This document shows positions 7,656-14,487 of a stretch of DNA of 20,877 bases, one piece after another. The notes under the pieces are model-generated. The model had not been told where the DNA came from, searched no databases, and worked only from the letters and a program-made list of their open reading frames with translations. Each line of letters opens with the position of its first letter. Positions within the stretch are counted from its first letter, which is position 1. The position numbers were made by a program, and so were the translations under genes. The stretch lies in the NCBI GenBank assembly GCA_016296435.1, contig JAEDJI010000011.1, forward strand, positions 1-20,877, in the 5' to 3' direction. Source of the stretch: Bacilli bacterium (GTDB lineage: Bacteria > Bacillota_I > Bacilli_A > RF39 > UBA660).

Positions 7656-7800
7656 ATTTTTATTAAAAATAGATATTTTGTTAATTTATAGGGAGTTAAA
7701 AATGTATTTATAAATCATTTTTTATAACTTAAATGATAATTTTTGTTTCAAATTTTAAATTTTATCATACTTTTGGTTACAAAATTTTAAAAAGTACCAT

Positions 7801-7829
7801 TTTACAAGTATCTTTTAATATTATATAGT
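7801..7829 (+). promoter_or_regulatory. Sigma-A promoter of the adhesin-sortase pair
   Basis: TTTACA (7801-7806), a 17-bp spacer and TATAGT (7824-7829). The leader would be about 39 nt. The rest of the 237-bp gap after ftsH (7656-7800) is very A+T-rich; apart from a weak 7-bp inverted repeat (7733-7739/7762-7768) I see nothing definite there. Confidence 0.6.
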
Positions 7830-7874
7830 GTTTTTATAAGAACATTATTCTTTTAATAGTTAGGAGGTGTTTGT

Positions 7875-9926
7875 ATGAAGAAAATGTTGTTAATTTTATT
7901 TGCTTTATTATTTTTTACTATTTTTTTAGAGGCTGATGCTGTTTCTTATAATGGTAAGTTATATGAAATACATCATCCCAATTCTGGATTTACTGTTTTT
8001 GCAGATGAAGGATTAGATCTTATGGATTATAATAGTTGGATAATAAAGTCTAGTATTGATAATAGAGTTTATTATTGTATTGAACCTGAAACAAAATTAG
8101 ATGGGTCTTCAAAGGGAAGTCATTCAATGATAACTGGTGATAAGAATATTGTTAATAATTCCAAGCTTACAACTAGTAAATTTGATAAGATTAAACTTAT
8201 TGCTTATTATGGATATGGTTATAAAGATAATAATGTTGATCATACATCTAAAAAATGGTATGGTATTACTCAGGTAATGATATGGCGAATTATGCGACCA
8301 AATCTTACTTGGACTTTTAAATCCAGTAGAAATGCTAGTCCTAATAAAAATCTTTATATTAAAGAAGTTGCTGAGATTAATAAATTGGTTAAAGAACATT
8401 TAGTGAAGTCTAGTTTTGCTTCAAAAAAGTATAAGATTATGCTAGGAGAATCTATAGAGTTAGATGATAGTAATAAAGTTTTATCTAATTATAACTTAGT
8501 TAGTTCTTTAAAAAATATAGAAGTTATAAGGAGTGGTAATAAACTTAAACTTACTGCTATTAAGATAGGCTCTGATAAATTAACTTATAAAAAATCTTCA
8601 AGAACTACTGAATCTTTTGCTCTTTTTTCTAGTCTTAATTATCAAGATATAATTTCTGTTGGAAATCCTATTATTCCTAGTTTTAGTCTTGATGTTGAGG
8701 TTACTGGTGGTACTGTTAGATTAAATAAAGTTGATTCTTTAAATAATTCTTTTAAGGCACAAGGTGATGCTACATTAGTTGGAGCTGTTTATGAGGTTTT
8801 TGATTTGAATGATAAATCAGTTGGTAAAATTACAATTAATGAAAAAGGTTATGGAGAGTTGTTCTTAGATTATGGAAATTATAAGATTAAAGAAATAAAG
8901 GCTCCTACTGGTTATAAAATTAATGATAAGGTTTATGATGTTGTTATAGATAAAGATCATTTAAATGTTAATATAGATGTTTCTGACGAGGTTATAACTG
9001 GTAAGATTATAATTAAAAAAAAGAAGGGTGGAAGTGGAGAAAAGTTGGTGGCAGAGAGTAATGCTTGTTTTGAAATTAAGGATTCTAGTTCTAATTTTGT
9101 TTCAAAAATGTGTACTGATGCAGATGGTATTTCTTCTTTTACTTTGCCTTATGGAAAATATAGTATTTCTCAGGTTAGTGGTGCAGATGGTTATAACTTT
9201 ATTAAACAGTTTGATATTAATATTACTGAGGAGAAAGAGTATGTTTTTGAACTTGAAAATTTACGTCCATCTAAAGTTATAATTACAAAGATTGATAAAA
9301 GTTTGAATTTAAAACTTTCTGATGCTTATATCGAGGTTTATGATATTGATGATAATATGGTTTTTAGTGGGAATACTGATGAGAATGGAATGTTGGAGTT
9401 TAACAATGTTAAGATTGGAAAATATTATCTCATAGAAAAGGGTGCTCCAAAGTATTATAGATTGTCTTCGGATAAGATATATTTTGATGTAGTTTCTGAC
9501 GGGAAAATAGTGGATGTTGAAGTAGTTAATGAGAGAAAAAAGGGCAAATTGTTATTTATTAAAACTGATGGAAGTGGTCTTAAAAGATTATCAGATGCTT
9601 ATTTTAAAATCTATTTTAAGGATTTTGATAAACTTATTTATGATGGAAAGACTGATGCTGATGGTATGATTAAATTAGATAATTTGGATGCTGGTACTTA
9701 TTGTATTTATGAATCACTTGCGCCTTCTGGGTATAGTCTTGATGATAAACCTAACTGTTTTGAAATCAAGGATGAAAATGAAGTTATTAAAATTAATATG
9801 ACTAATAATATGATTGTAAAAGTACCTGATACTGGTGATGTTTCCTTCTCGTTTATATTTAAAGTATGTTTGATTTTTTTGGCTGTTAGTCTTGTTATGG
9901 TGATTTATTATGTTAAAAAGTATTAG
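7875..9926 (+). CDS. Wall-anchored thioester-domain adhesin with four SpaA-type domains
   Basis: Surface protein predicted to be secreted, anchored to peptidoglycan and able to bind host molecules covalently. A signal peptide (1-22, cleavage near DADA) is followed by a thioester domain. That domain shows Cys68 (YYCIEPE) and Gln133 (GITQVMIW), the pair that forms the internal Cys-Gln thioester in Gram-positive TIE and Cpa-type adhesins. After a connecting region (about 186-275) come four SpaA/prealbumin-like domains, near 280-374, 377-462, 467-553 and 557-643. Each begins with a Lys-containing strand (RLNKVD, IIIKKKK, IITKID, LFIKTD). Three have the usual Glu near the end (KEIKAPTGY, LIEKGAP, YESLAPSGY), while the second has Gln (SQVSGADGY). 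The C-terminus is VPDTG (650-654), a hydrophobic segment and a KKY tail, a variant LPXTG signal. TTAGGAGGT precedes the ATG. It overlaps the next sortase by 17 nt. Confidence 0.92.
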   Translation: MKKMLLILFALLFFTIFLEADAVSYNGKLYEIHHPNSGFTVFADEGLDLMDYNSWIIKSSIDNRVYYCIEPETKLDGSSKGSHSMITGDKNIVNNSKLTTSKFDKIKLIAYYGYGYKDNNVDHTSKKWYGITQVMIWRIMRPNLTWTFKSSRNASPNKNLYIKEVAEINKLVKEHLVKSSFASKKYKIMLGESIELDDSNKVLSNYNLVSSLKNIEVIRSGNKLKLTAIKIGSDKLTYKKSSRTTESFALFSSLNYQDIISVGNPIIPSFSLDVEVTGGTVRLNKVDSLNNSFKAQGDATLVGAVYEVFDLNDKSVGKITINEKGYGELFLDYGNYKIKEIKAPTGYKINDKVYDVVIDKDHLNVNIDVSDEVITGKIIIKKKKGGSGEKLVAESNACFEIKDSSSNFVSKMCTDADGISSFTLPYGKYSISQVSGADGYNFIKQFDINITEEKEYVFELENLRPSKVIITKIDKSLNLKLSDAYIEVYDIDDNMVFSGNTDENGMLEFNNVKIGKYYLIEKGAPKYYRLSSDKIYFDVVSDGKIVDVEVVNERKKGKLLFIKTDGSGLKRLSDAYFKIYFKDFDKLIYDGKTDADGMIKLDNLDAGTYCIYESLAPSGYSLDDKPNCFEIKDENEVIKINMTNNMIVKVPDTGDVSFSFIFKVCLIFLAVSLVMVIYYVKKY

Positions 9927-10494
9927 AGGTGGCTTTATTGCATTAATATTTTTATTTATCTCTTTGTCATATTCTAATATTTTTGTTGCAGTAAAATTTT
10001 TATATTATGATGAACCTATTCCTTTATTTTCTGTTTTGAATGTTGATGATTCTAATAAATCTTTTTCTACTGTTGATGAGTCTGTTGGAAGAATTATAAT
10101 TGATAAGATTGATCTTGATAGAAAGTTTTATCCTTTTGACTCTAATTTGAATGATGTCAATAAAAATGTTGCCATAATTTCTCCATCTGATATGCCTGAT
10201 GTTATTGGTGGTACTCTTATTCTTGCTGCTCATAGTGGTAATGTAAATACAGCATATTTTAAAAGACTAAATGAACTTATAATTGGGGATATTGTTGTTA
10301 TTTACTATTATGATTTCAAATATATTTATAAAGTTTCTTCTTATTATGAGGAAAATAGGAATAGTTCTATAGTTATAAAACGCGAAAAGCTTAAAAATGT
10401 TTTAGTACTTACTACTTGTAAAATAGGTACTAAAAAACAGCTAGTTTATATTGCTAATCTTGTGAATAAGTGTAGTTTTGATGATAATTGTTAA
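9910..10494 (+). CDS. Dedicated sortase of the adhesin, with Gln at the catalytic Arg position
   Basis: Short sortase-fold protein (194 residues) with an N-terminal membrane segment (about 8-31) and an extracellular catalytic domain. His108 lies in TLILAAHSG and Cys170 in LVLTTC. After the Cys, the region reads KIGTKKQLVYIANLV. In the class B sortase of this window the matching stretch is KRLVVHAKL, so the position of the catalytic Arg is Gln177 here, with Lys175-Lys176 just before. It has class A/D-like rather than class B features, but I cannot assign a class. ATG 9910 has GGTGA at 9899-9903 and lies inside the adhesin's 3' end, so the two are coupled. It most likely anchors the VPDTG adhesin. 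It may be active with Lys replacing Arg, or be impaired. Confidence 0.85.
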   Translation: MLKSIRGGFIALIFLFISLSYSNIFVAVKFLYYDEPIPLFSVLNVDDSNKSFSTVDESVGRIIIDKIDLDRKFYPFDSNLNDVNKNVAIISPSDMPDVIGGTLILAAHSGNVNTAYFKRLNELIIGDIVVIYYYDFKYIYKVSSYYEENRNSSIVIKREKLKNVLVLTTCKIGTKKQLVYIANLVNKCSFDDNC

Positions 10495-10511
10495 TTTTTC
10501 TATAAAAATAC

Positions 10512-10541
10512 TTGCAAAAACATATGATTTATTGGTATAAT
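10512..10541 (+). promoter_or_regulatory. Sigma-A promoter of rpsF-ssb-rpsR
   Basis: TTGCAA (10512-10517), an 18-bp spacer and a perfect TATAAT (10536-10541), 18 nt past the sortase stop. Transcription would begin near 10548, leaving a leader of about 57 nt. Confidence 0.75.
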
Positions 10542-10556
10542 ATGTGCGAGTATTAA

Positions 10557-10598
10557 GTTACTCCTTGCCTTTGTTAAGGCCAGAGTCCAAAAGGAGGT
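10557..10598 (+). promoter_or_regulatory. Structured rpsF leader, possible S6:S18 autoregulatory element
   Basis: GCCTT (10567-10571) pairs with AAGGC (10576-10580), and outer ACTC (10560-10563) pairs with GAGT (10583-10586), giving a hairpin with an asymmetric internal loop. S6:S18 leaders before rpsF in many bacteria are hairpins with an unpaired CC-containing strand, which this resembles; I cannot confirm a family match. CTCCTT (10561-10566) is also complementary to the Shine-Dalgarno AAGGAG (10591-10596), so a second fold could hide the rpsF start. Confidence 0.5.
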
Positions 10599-10604
10599 GC
10601 AAAA

Positions 10605-10892
10605 ATGAAAAAATATGAAATAATGTTTATTGTCAAACCTACTCTTGATGAGGCTGCTATTAAGAAAGTTGCTGATGATATAAAGGCAACATTTGAAAAA
10701 TTTAATAGTAATGTCTTAGAAATTAAGGATATGGGACAAAGAGATTTAGCTTATGAAATAAAAAATCATAAAAAAGGCTACTATTTCCTTTTTACGCTTG
10801 AAGCTACAGTAGATGCAATAAATGAATTTAATCATATTGTTAATATTAGTGATAATATTATTCGTGCATTAGTAGTGAAATTAGAAGATTAA
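10605..10892 (+). CDS. rpsF: 30S ribosomal protein S6
   Basis: S6 binds S18 and the central domain of 16S rRNA. The protein starts MKKYEIMFIVKPTLDE and contains MGQRDLAYEIKNHKKGYYFLF and a closing NIIRALVVKLED, all typical of S6. It has 95 residues, a normal length. A strong Shine-Dalgarno, AAAAGGAGGTG, precedes the ATG. It heads the conserved rpsF-ssb-rpsR operon, 11 nt before ssb, and its leader probably carries feedback control. Confidence 0.97.
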   Translation: MKKYEIMFIVKPTLDEAAIKKVADDIKATFEKFNSNVLEIKDMGQRDLAYEIKNHKKGYYFLFTLEATVDAINEFNHIVNISDNIIRALVVKLED

Positions 10893-10903
10893 TGAGGTAG
10901 ATT

Positions 10904-11410
10904 ATGAATAAAGTATGTTTAATTGGTAGATTAACTAGAGACCCTGAATTAAGATACACATCAAATAATAAAGCAGTGGCATCTTTTACACTTGCTGTAA
11001 ATAGGCAATTTACTAATCAAAGTGGTGAAAGAGAAGCTGATTTTATTCCTATAGTTGTTTGGGGTAAACAAGCAGAAAATGTTAAAAATTATATTAATCA
11101 AGGAAGTCAAATCGCAGTTGAAGGTAGAATTCAAACAAGATCTTATGATGATCAAAATGGCCAAAAAAGATATGTTACTGAAGTTGTAGCAGAAGCTGTT
11201 CATTTTATTGAATCTAGAGCAATTCGTGAACAAAGGGGCAATGCTCCTGTTCAAAATGATTATACACAAAATAATTATCAATCTGCTCCAGTAAACAATG
11301 AAGCAACTCCTTATGATTTTGGTAATAGTCAAACTACAAATGTGGTGGATGATCCATTTAAAGATTTTGGTGATGAAATTAAAATTGGAGACAATGAATT
11401 GCCTTTCTAA
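10904..11410 (+). CDS. ssb: Single-stranded DNA-binding protein SSB
   Basis: SSB coats single-stranded DNA in replication, repair and recombination and recruits partners through its C-terminal tip. The OB fold (about 1-105) starts [23 protein letters not shown] and includes [36 protein letters not shown] Gln/Asn-rich linker follows, then an acidic tail ending DNELPF, the usual partner-binding tip. It has 168 residues. AATGAGGTAG gives a weak Shine-Dalgarno. The position between rpsF and rpsR is the standard Bacillota arrangement. Confidence 0.97.
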   Translation: MNKVCLIGRLTRDPELRYTSNNKAVASFTLAVNRQFTNQSGEREADFIPIVVWGKQAENVKNYINQGSQIAVEGRIQTRSYDDQNGQKRYVTEVVAEAVHFIESRAIREQRGNAPVQNDYTQNNYQSAPVNNEATPYDFGNSQTTNVVDDPFKDFGDEIKIGDNELPF

Positions 11411-11424
11411 GAAGGAGGAAAATT

Positions 11425-11640
11425 ATGGCAGAATTTTATAGAAAAAGAAAAAAAGTTTGTTACATGTGTGCTGGTAAACAAATTAATTATAAAGATGTAG
11501 AAATCCTTAAAAAGTATATTAATGAAAAGGGAAAAATTTTACCAAGACGTGTAACTGGAGCTTGTGCTAAACATCAAAGATATATTGCTGAACAAATTAA
11601 AAGAGCACGTATGATTGCTTTATTACCATTTACAAAATAA
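11425..11640 (+). CDS. rpsR: 30S ribosomal protein S18, zinc-ribbon form
   Basis: S18 pairs with S6 on the 30S platform. The 71-residue protein has the core [23 protein letters not shown]. Cys12, Cys15 (CYMC), Cys47 and His50 (CAKH) make a likely zinc-binding set, so this is the zinc-containing form that some bacteria keep instead of, or beside, the zinc-free form. GAAGGAGGA lies just before the ATG, 14 nt after ssb. The stop codon is inside the operon terminator. Confidence 0.96.
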   Translation: MAEFYRKRKKVCYMCAGKQINYKDVEILKKYINEKGKILPRRVTGACAKHQRYIAEQIKRARMIALLPFTK

Positions 11641-11663
11641 ACATGAAATTGTTTATTTTTTTT
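11634..11663 (+). terminator. Intrinsic terminator containing the rpsR stop
   Basis: AAAATAAAC (11634-11642) pairs with GTTTATTTT (11651-11659) around ATGAAATT, with T to 11663. The TAA (11638-11640) lies in the 5' arm. Confidence 0.8.
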
Positions 11664-11671
11664 CTTTGTAA

Positions 11672-11700
11672 ATGACATCTGATAAAAAATATAGTATAAT
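11672..11700 (+). promoter_or_regulatory. Sigma-A promoter of the gdpP-like operon
   Basis: ATGACA (11672-11677), a 17-bp spacer and a perfect TATAAT (11695-11700). It likely drives the run from the phosphodiesterase gene to rlmH, where genes overlap or lie within about 7 nt of each other. Confidence 0.7.
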
Positions 11701-11720
11701 AGAGTGGACAAGGAGGAGTT

Positions 11721-12680
11721 ATGGATTTTAAGAGTTTGAAGAAAATTCTGGTTAAGGAATTGTTTTTATCAAAAAATGTTTTTATTCTTGGACACAATAA
11801 TATGGATATGGATGCCTTCGCCTCAGTTCTTGGATTTTCTTTGATATGTAAAAAATATAAGAAAAAGTTTTATTTAGTTTCTGATGATAAAGTGTTTGAT
11901 TATGGGATAAATAAGACTTTTGAGAAAATGAAGAATATTCATTTTATTGATAGTAAGACTGCAAGAGATTTGATTGATGATAAAAGTTTGATTGTGGTTT
12001 TGGATGTTAATAAGAAAAAACTTATTTGTTTAGATAATTTATCTTCTTATTCTAAAGTTGTGATAATAGATCATCATGATACTAATAGTGATACTGTCGA
12101 TGCTGAGTATTTGTATATTGATAAAACTGTTAGTAGCGTTTCTGAAATTGTTTCTATGTTGCTTAGAAAGTTTAGGATAAATATACCAAAAATGTATGCA
12201 ACATTGCTTTTGTCTGGAATTATTTTGGATACTAATGGGCTTAGTTATAAACTAAATCGTAGAACTTTCTTTTATTGTTATTATTTGCTGGTTAATGAGG
12301 CTGATATGAATTTATCTCAAGAGTTATTAAAGGATGATTTCAATAGTTATTTAAGAAAGGTTAAATTGATTGAGAAGACTTATATGTATGATAGTTTTGC
12401 AGTAGTTGTTGATAAATCTAATGACATTTATTCTAGAAAAGATATAGCGATGGTAGCAGATACTTTACTTACTTTTCAGGATATTAAGAGTTGTGTAGTG
12501 GTTGCAAAAATTGATGATAATATTATTGGGATAAGTGCTAGATCTATTGATAAGATTGATGTTAATAGGTTTATGAATAATTTTGGTGGTGGCGGTAATA
12601 AAAATGAAGGAGCTGCGGTTATAGAAAATGCTAATATAAATGATATTGAAAATAAAATTCTTGAACTTATAAAGAGGTGA
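11721..12680 (+). CDS. GdpP-like DHH/DHHA1 phosphodiesterase core without membrane or GGDEF domains
   Basis: Member of the DHH/DHHA1 family, most like the catalytic half of GdpP, which cleaves cyclic di-AMP. Metal-site residues are His25, Asp29 and Asp31 (GHNNMDMD), Asp95 (VVLDV), DHH at 117-119 and Asp170 (GIILDT). The DHHA1 domain shows ISARSIDKIDVNRFMNNFGGGG and then Asn293, where the family has His (GGGGH). Full GdpP is about twice this length, with two membrane helices, a PAS-like domain and a degenerate GGDEF domain first. Here the protein is 319 residues and begins at the DHH domain, with AAGGAGGAG before ATG 11721. The place immediately before rplI is the B. subtilis gdpP position, so loss of the N-terminal half in situ is likelier than a NrnA paralogue. 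It may act on cyclic di-AMP, pApA or short oligonucleotides. Confidence 0.85.
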   Translation: MDFKSLKKILVKELFLSKNVFILGHNNMDMDAFASVLGFSLICKKYKKKFYLVSDDKVFDYGINKTFEKMKNIHFIDSKTARDLIDDKSLIVVLDVNKKKLICLDNLSSYSKVVIIDHHDTNSDTVDAEYLYIDKTVSSVSEIVSMLLRKFRINIPKMYATLLLSGIILDTNGLSYKLNRRTFFYCYYLLVNEADMNLSQELLKDDFNSYLRKVKLIEKTYMYDSFAVVVDKSNDIYSRKDIAMVADTLLTFQDIKSCVVVAKIDDNIIGISARSIDKIDVNRFMNNFGGGGNKNEGAAVIENANINDIENKILELIKR

Positions 12681-12684
12681 GATT

Positions 12685-13119
12685 ATGCAAGTTATATTTA
12701 TAAAGGATTTAAAGAATCAAGGAAAAAAAGGGGAAATTAAGGAAGTTAAAGATGGATATGCTCAAAACTTTTTGATTAAGAATGGTTATGCTGTTAAAAA
12801 GAATGATGTTAATATGAGTATTTTGAATAAGCAAAGGAAAGAGGAAAAGGAACTTGATGATTATAATAGAAAAATGGCTCTTGATATGAAAAATAAGATA
12901 GAAAATGAAAAAATTTCTTTTGTTGTTAAAACTGGAGAAGGTGATAAGGTTTTTGGAAGTGTTTCTGCCAAACAAATTAAGGATAAACTTGACAAATATA
13001 ACATTTCAAAGAATCAAATTATTATAGATACTCCTCTTAATAGTTTGGGTTATCATGAGGTTATGATAGATTTATATAAAGATATTTTTGCTATTGTAAG
13101 AATTGAATTAAAGAAGTAG
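12685..13119 (+). CDS. rplI: 50S ribosomal protein L9
   Basis: L9 binds 23S rRNA near the L1 stalk and helps keep the reading frame. The N-terminal rRNA-binding domain starts MQVIFIKDLKNQGKKGEIKEVKDGYAQNFLI. A long charged connecting helix follows (about 45-75), and then the C-terminal domain with KVFGSVSAKQIKDKL and LGYHEVMIDLY. It has 144 residues, a usual length. GAGGTGA lies before the ATG, 4 nt after the phosphodiesterase gene, and dnaB follows at once. Confidence 0.96.
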   Translation: MQVIFIKDLKNQGKKGEIKEVKDGYAQNFLIKNGYAVKKNDVNMSILNKQRKEEKELDDYNRKMALDMKNKIENEKISFVVKTGEGDKVFGSVSAKQIKDKLDKYNISKNQIIIDTPLNSLGYHEVMIDLYKDIFAIVRIELKK

Positions 13120-13125
13120 GTGATA

Positions 13126-14487
13126 ATGGTGAATAGAGAGGTACCACAAAATATAGAAGCTGAACAATCTGTTATTGGTGCAATGTTACTTTCTAAAAGT
13201 GCAATCGTTGAAGCAATAGAGAGCTTGGTTCCTGAAAATTTTTATTTAGATAAACATGGTAAACTTTTTAATACTATTAAGAAATTGTATGATAATGATA
13301 TTCCAGTTGATTTTACTACACTTACTAATGAGTTGAAAGATCAGGGTCTACTTAGTGCTGTTGGTGGAGTTGAGTATATAACTGAAATTATGCAACAGAC
13401 TCCGATTGCTTCGAATGTTACTTATTATATTAATATTGTATTAGAAAAGAGTGTTTTAAGAAGGCTTATTGATAGTGCTACTGATGTTGCTTCTTTAGTG
13501 TATAGCAATGAATTTAGTTTAGAGGAAACTTTAGATAAGGCTGAAAGTAAAATTTTGGAAGTTGTAAAAGATAGGAAAGCTACTGATTTTAAACATATGC
13601 CTGAGGTTCTTACTAATGTTCAAACTAATTTGGAGAAGCTTGCAGCGAATAGGGGAAAGATTAGTGGACTTTCTACTGGTTATATTGATATTGATAAGTT
13701 AACGGATGGTTTTCATCCTGGTGAACTGATTATTTTAGCTGCTCGTCCTTCTGTTGGTAAGACTGCTCTTGCTCTTAATATTGCTCAGAATGTTGCAATA
13801 AATGATAAGAAATCTGTTATTATATTTACTCTTGAAATGTTAGCGGAGCAAGTTGTTCCTCGTATGATTGCTTCTGTTGGACAAATCGAGGCTTTTAAAT
13901 TAAAAAGTGGTAATTTGGAAAATAAGGATTGGTCTAGGGTAACTAGTGCTATGGCTACTCTTGCTGATACTAATATTTATATAGCAGACACTACTAATAT
14001 TACAGTTGGTGATATAAAAGCTAAGTCAAGAAGGGTTAAGGCACAGGATCCTAATTTAGCACTTATTGTTATTGATTATCTTACATTAATTAATGGAATG
14101 AGCAGATATTCTGGTCAAAGACAACAAGAGGTTTCTGAAATATCACGTGCGCTTAAGGCTCTTGCATTGGAACTTCAAATACCGATTCTTGCTTTGGCTC
14201 AGTTATCACGTGCTCTTGAGTCTCGTGAAGATAAAAGACCTATACTTAGTGATTTGAGGGAATCTGGTCAAATAGAACAAGATGCTGATATTGTTGCCTT
14301 TTTGTATCGTGATGATTATCATAATAAAGAGGTAACTACTCCAGATAATATTAGTAAAATTGAAGTTATTTTGCGTAAAAACAGAAATGGTAGTACAGGT
14401 ACTGCCGAGTTACTTTTTAAAAAAAATACTCAATCTTTTATGAATTATACTAATGATATTAAAGAGGTTGGTGATATGAGTGAATAA
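13126..14487 (+). CDS. dnaB: Replicative DNA helicase DnaB (DnaC in B. subtilis naming)
   Basis: Hexameric helicase that unwinds the replication fork. The N-terminal primase-interaction domain begins PQNIEAEQSVIGAML. The RecA-like C-terminal domain has Walker A ARPSVGKT, the DYLTLI Walker B strand, LAQLSRALESRED and the arginine-finger region FLYRDDYHN. About 453 residues, complete. Starts at GTG 13120, ATG 13126 and GTG 13129 are all possible. AGGTGA (13118-13123) overlaps the first, and ATG 13126 is my choice though its spacing is short. There is no intein. It overlaps the next gene by 8 nt. Confidence 0.96.
   Translation: MVNREVPQNIEAEQSVIGAMLLSKSAIVEAIESLVPENFYLDKHGKLFNTIKKLYDNDIPVDFTTLTNELKDQGLLSAVGGVEYITEIMQQTPIASNVTYYINIVLEKSVLRRLIDSATDVASLVYSNEFSLEETLDKAESKILEVVKDRKATDFKHMPEVLTNVQTNLEKLAANRGKISGLSTGYIDIDKLTDGFHPGELIILAARPSVGKTALALNIAQNVAINDKKSVIIFTLEMLAEQVVPRMIASVGQIEAFKLKSGNLENKDWSRVTSAMATLADTNIYIADTTNITVGDIKAKSRRVKAQDPNLALIVIDYLTLINGMSRYSGQRQQEVSEISRALKALALELQIPILALAQLSRALESREDKRPILSDLRESGQIEQDADIVAFLYRDDYHNKEVTTPDNISKIEVILRKNRNGSTGTAELLFKKNTQSFMNYTNDIKEVGDMSE

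Noticed and set aside
7733..7768. Inverted repeat ATGATAA/TTATCAT between ftsH and the adhesin gene
   Set aside because: Only 7 bp of pairing with a 22-nt loop in very A+T-rich DNA; expected by chance and not next to a T run or promoter element.
9028..9282. Plus-strand frame inside the adhesin gene, and similar ones at 18581-18775 (in ung) and 19468-19689 (across the LemA-like gene)
   Set aside because: These are out-of-frame shadows of real genes with biased composition and no convincing start context.
13120..14487. Intein or split in dnaB
   Set aside because: DnaB often hosts inteins, but the length is normal and motifs are uninterrupted.
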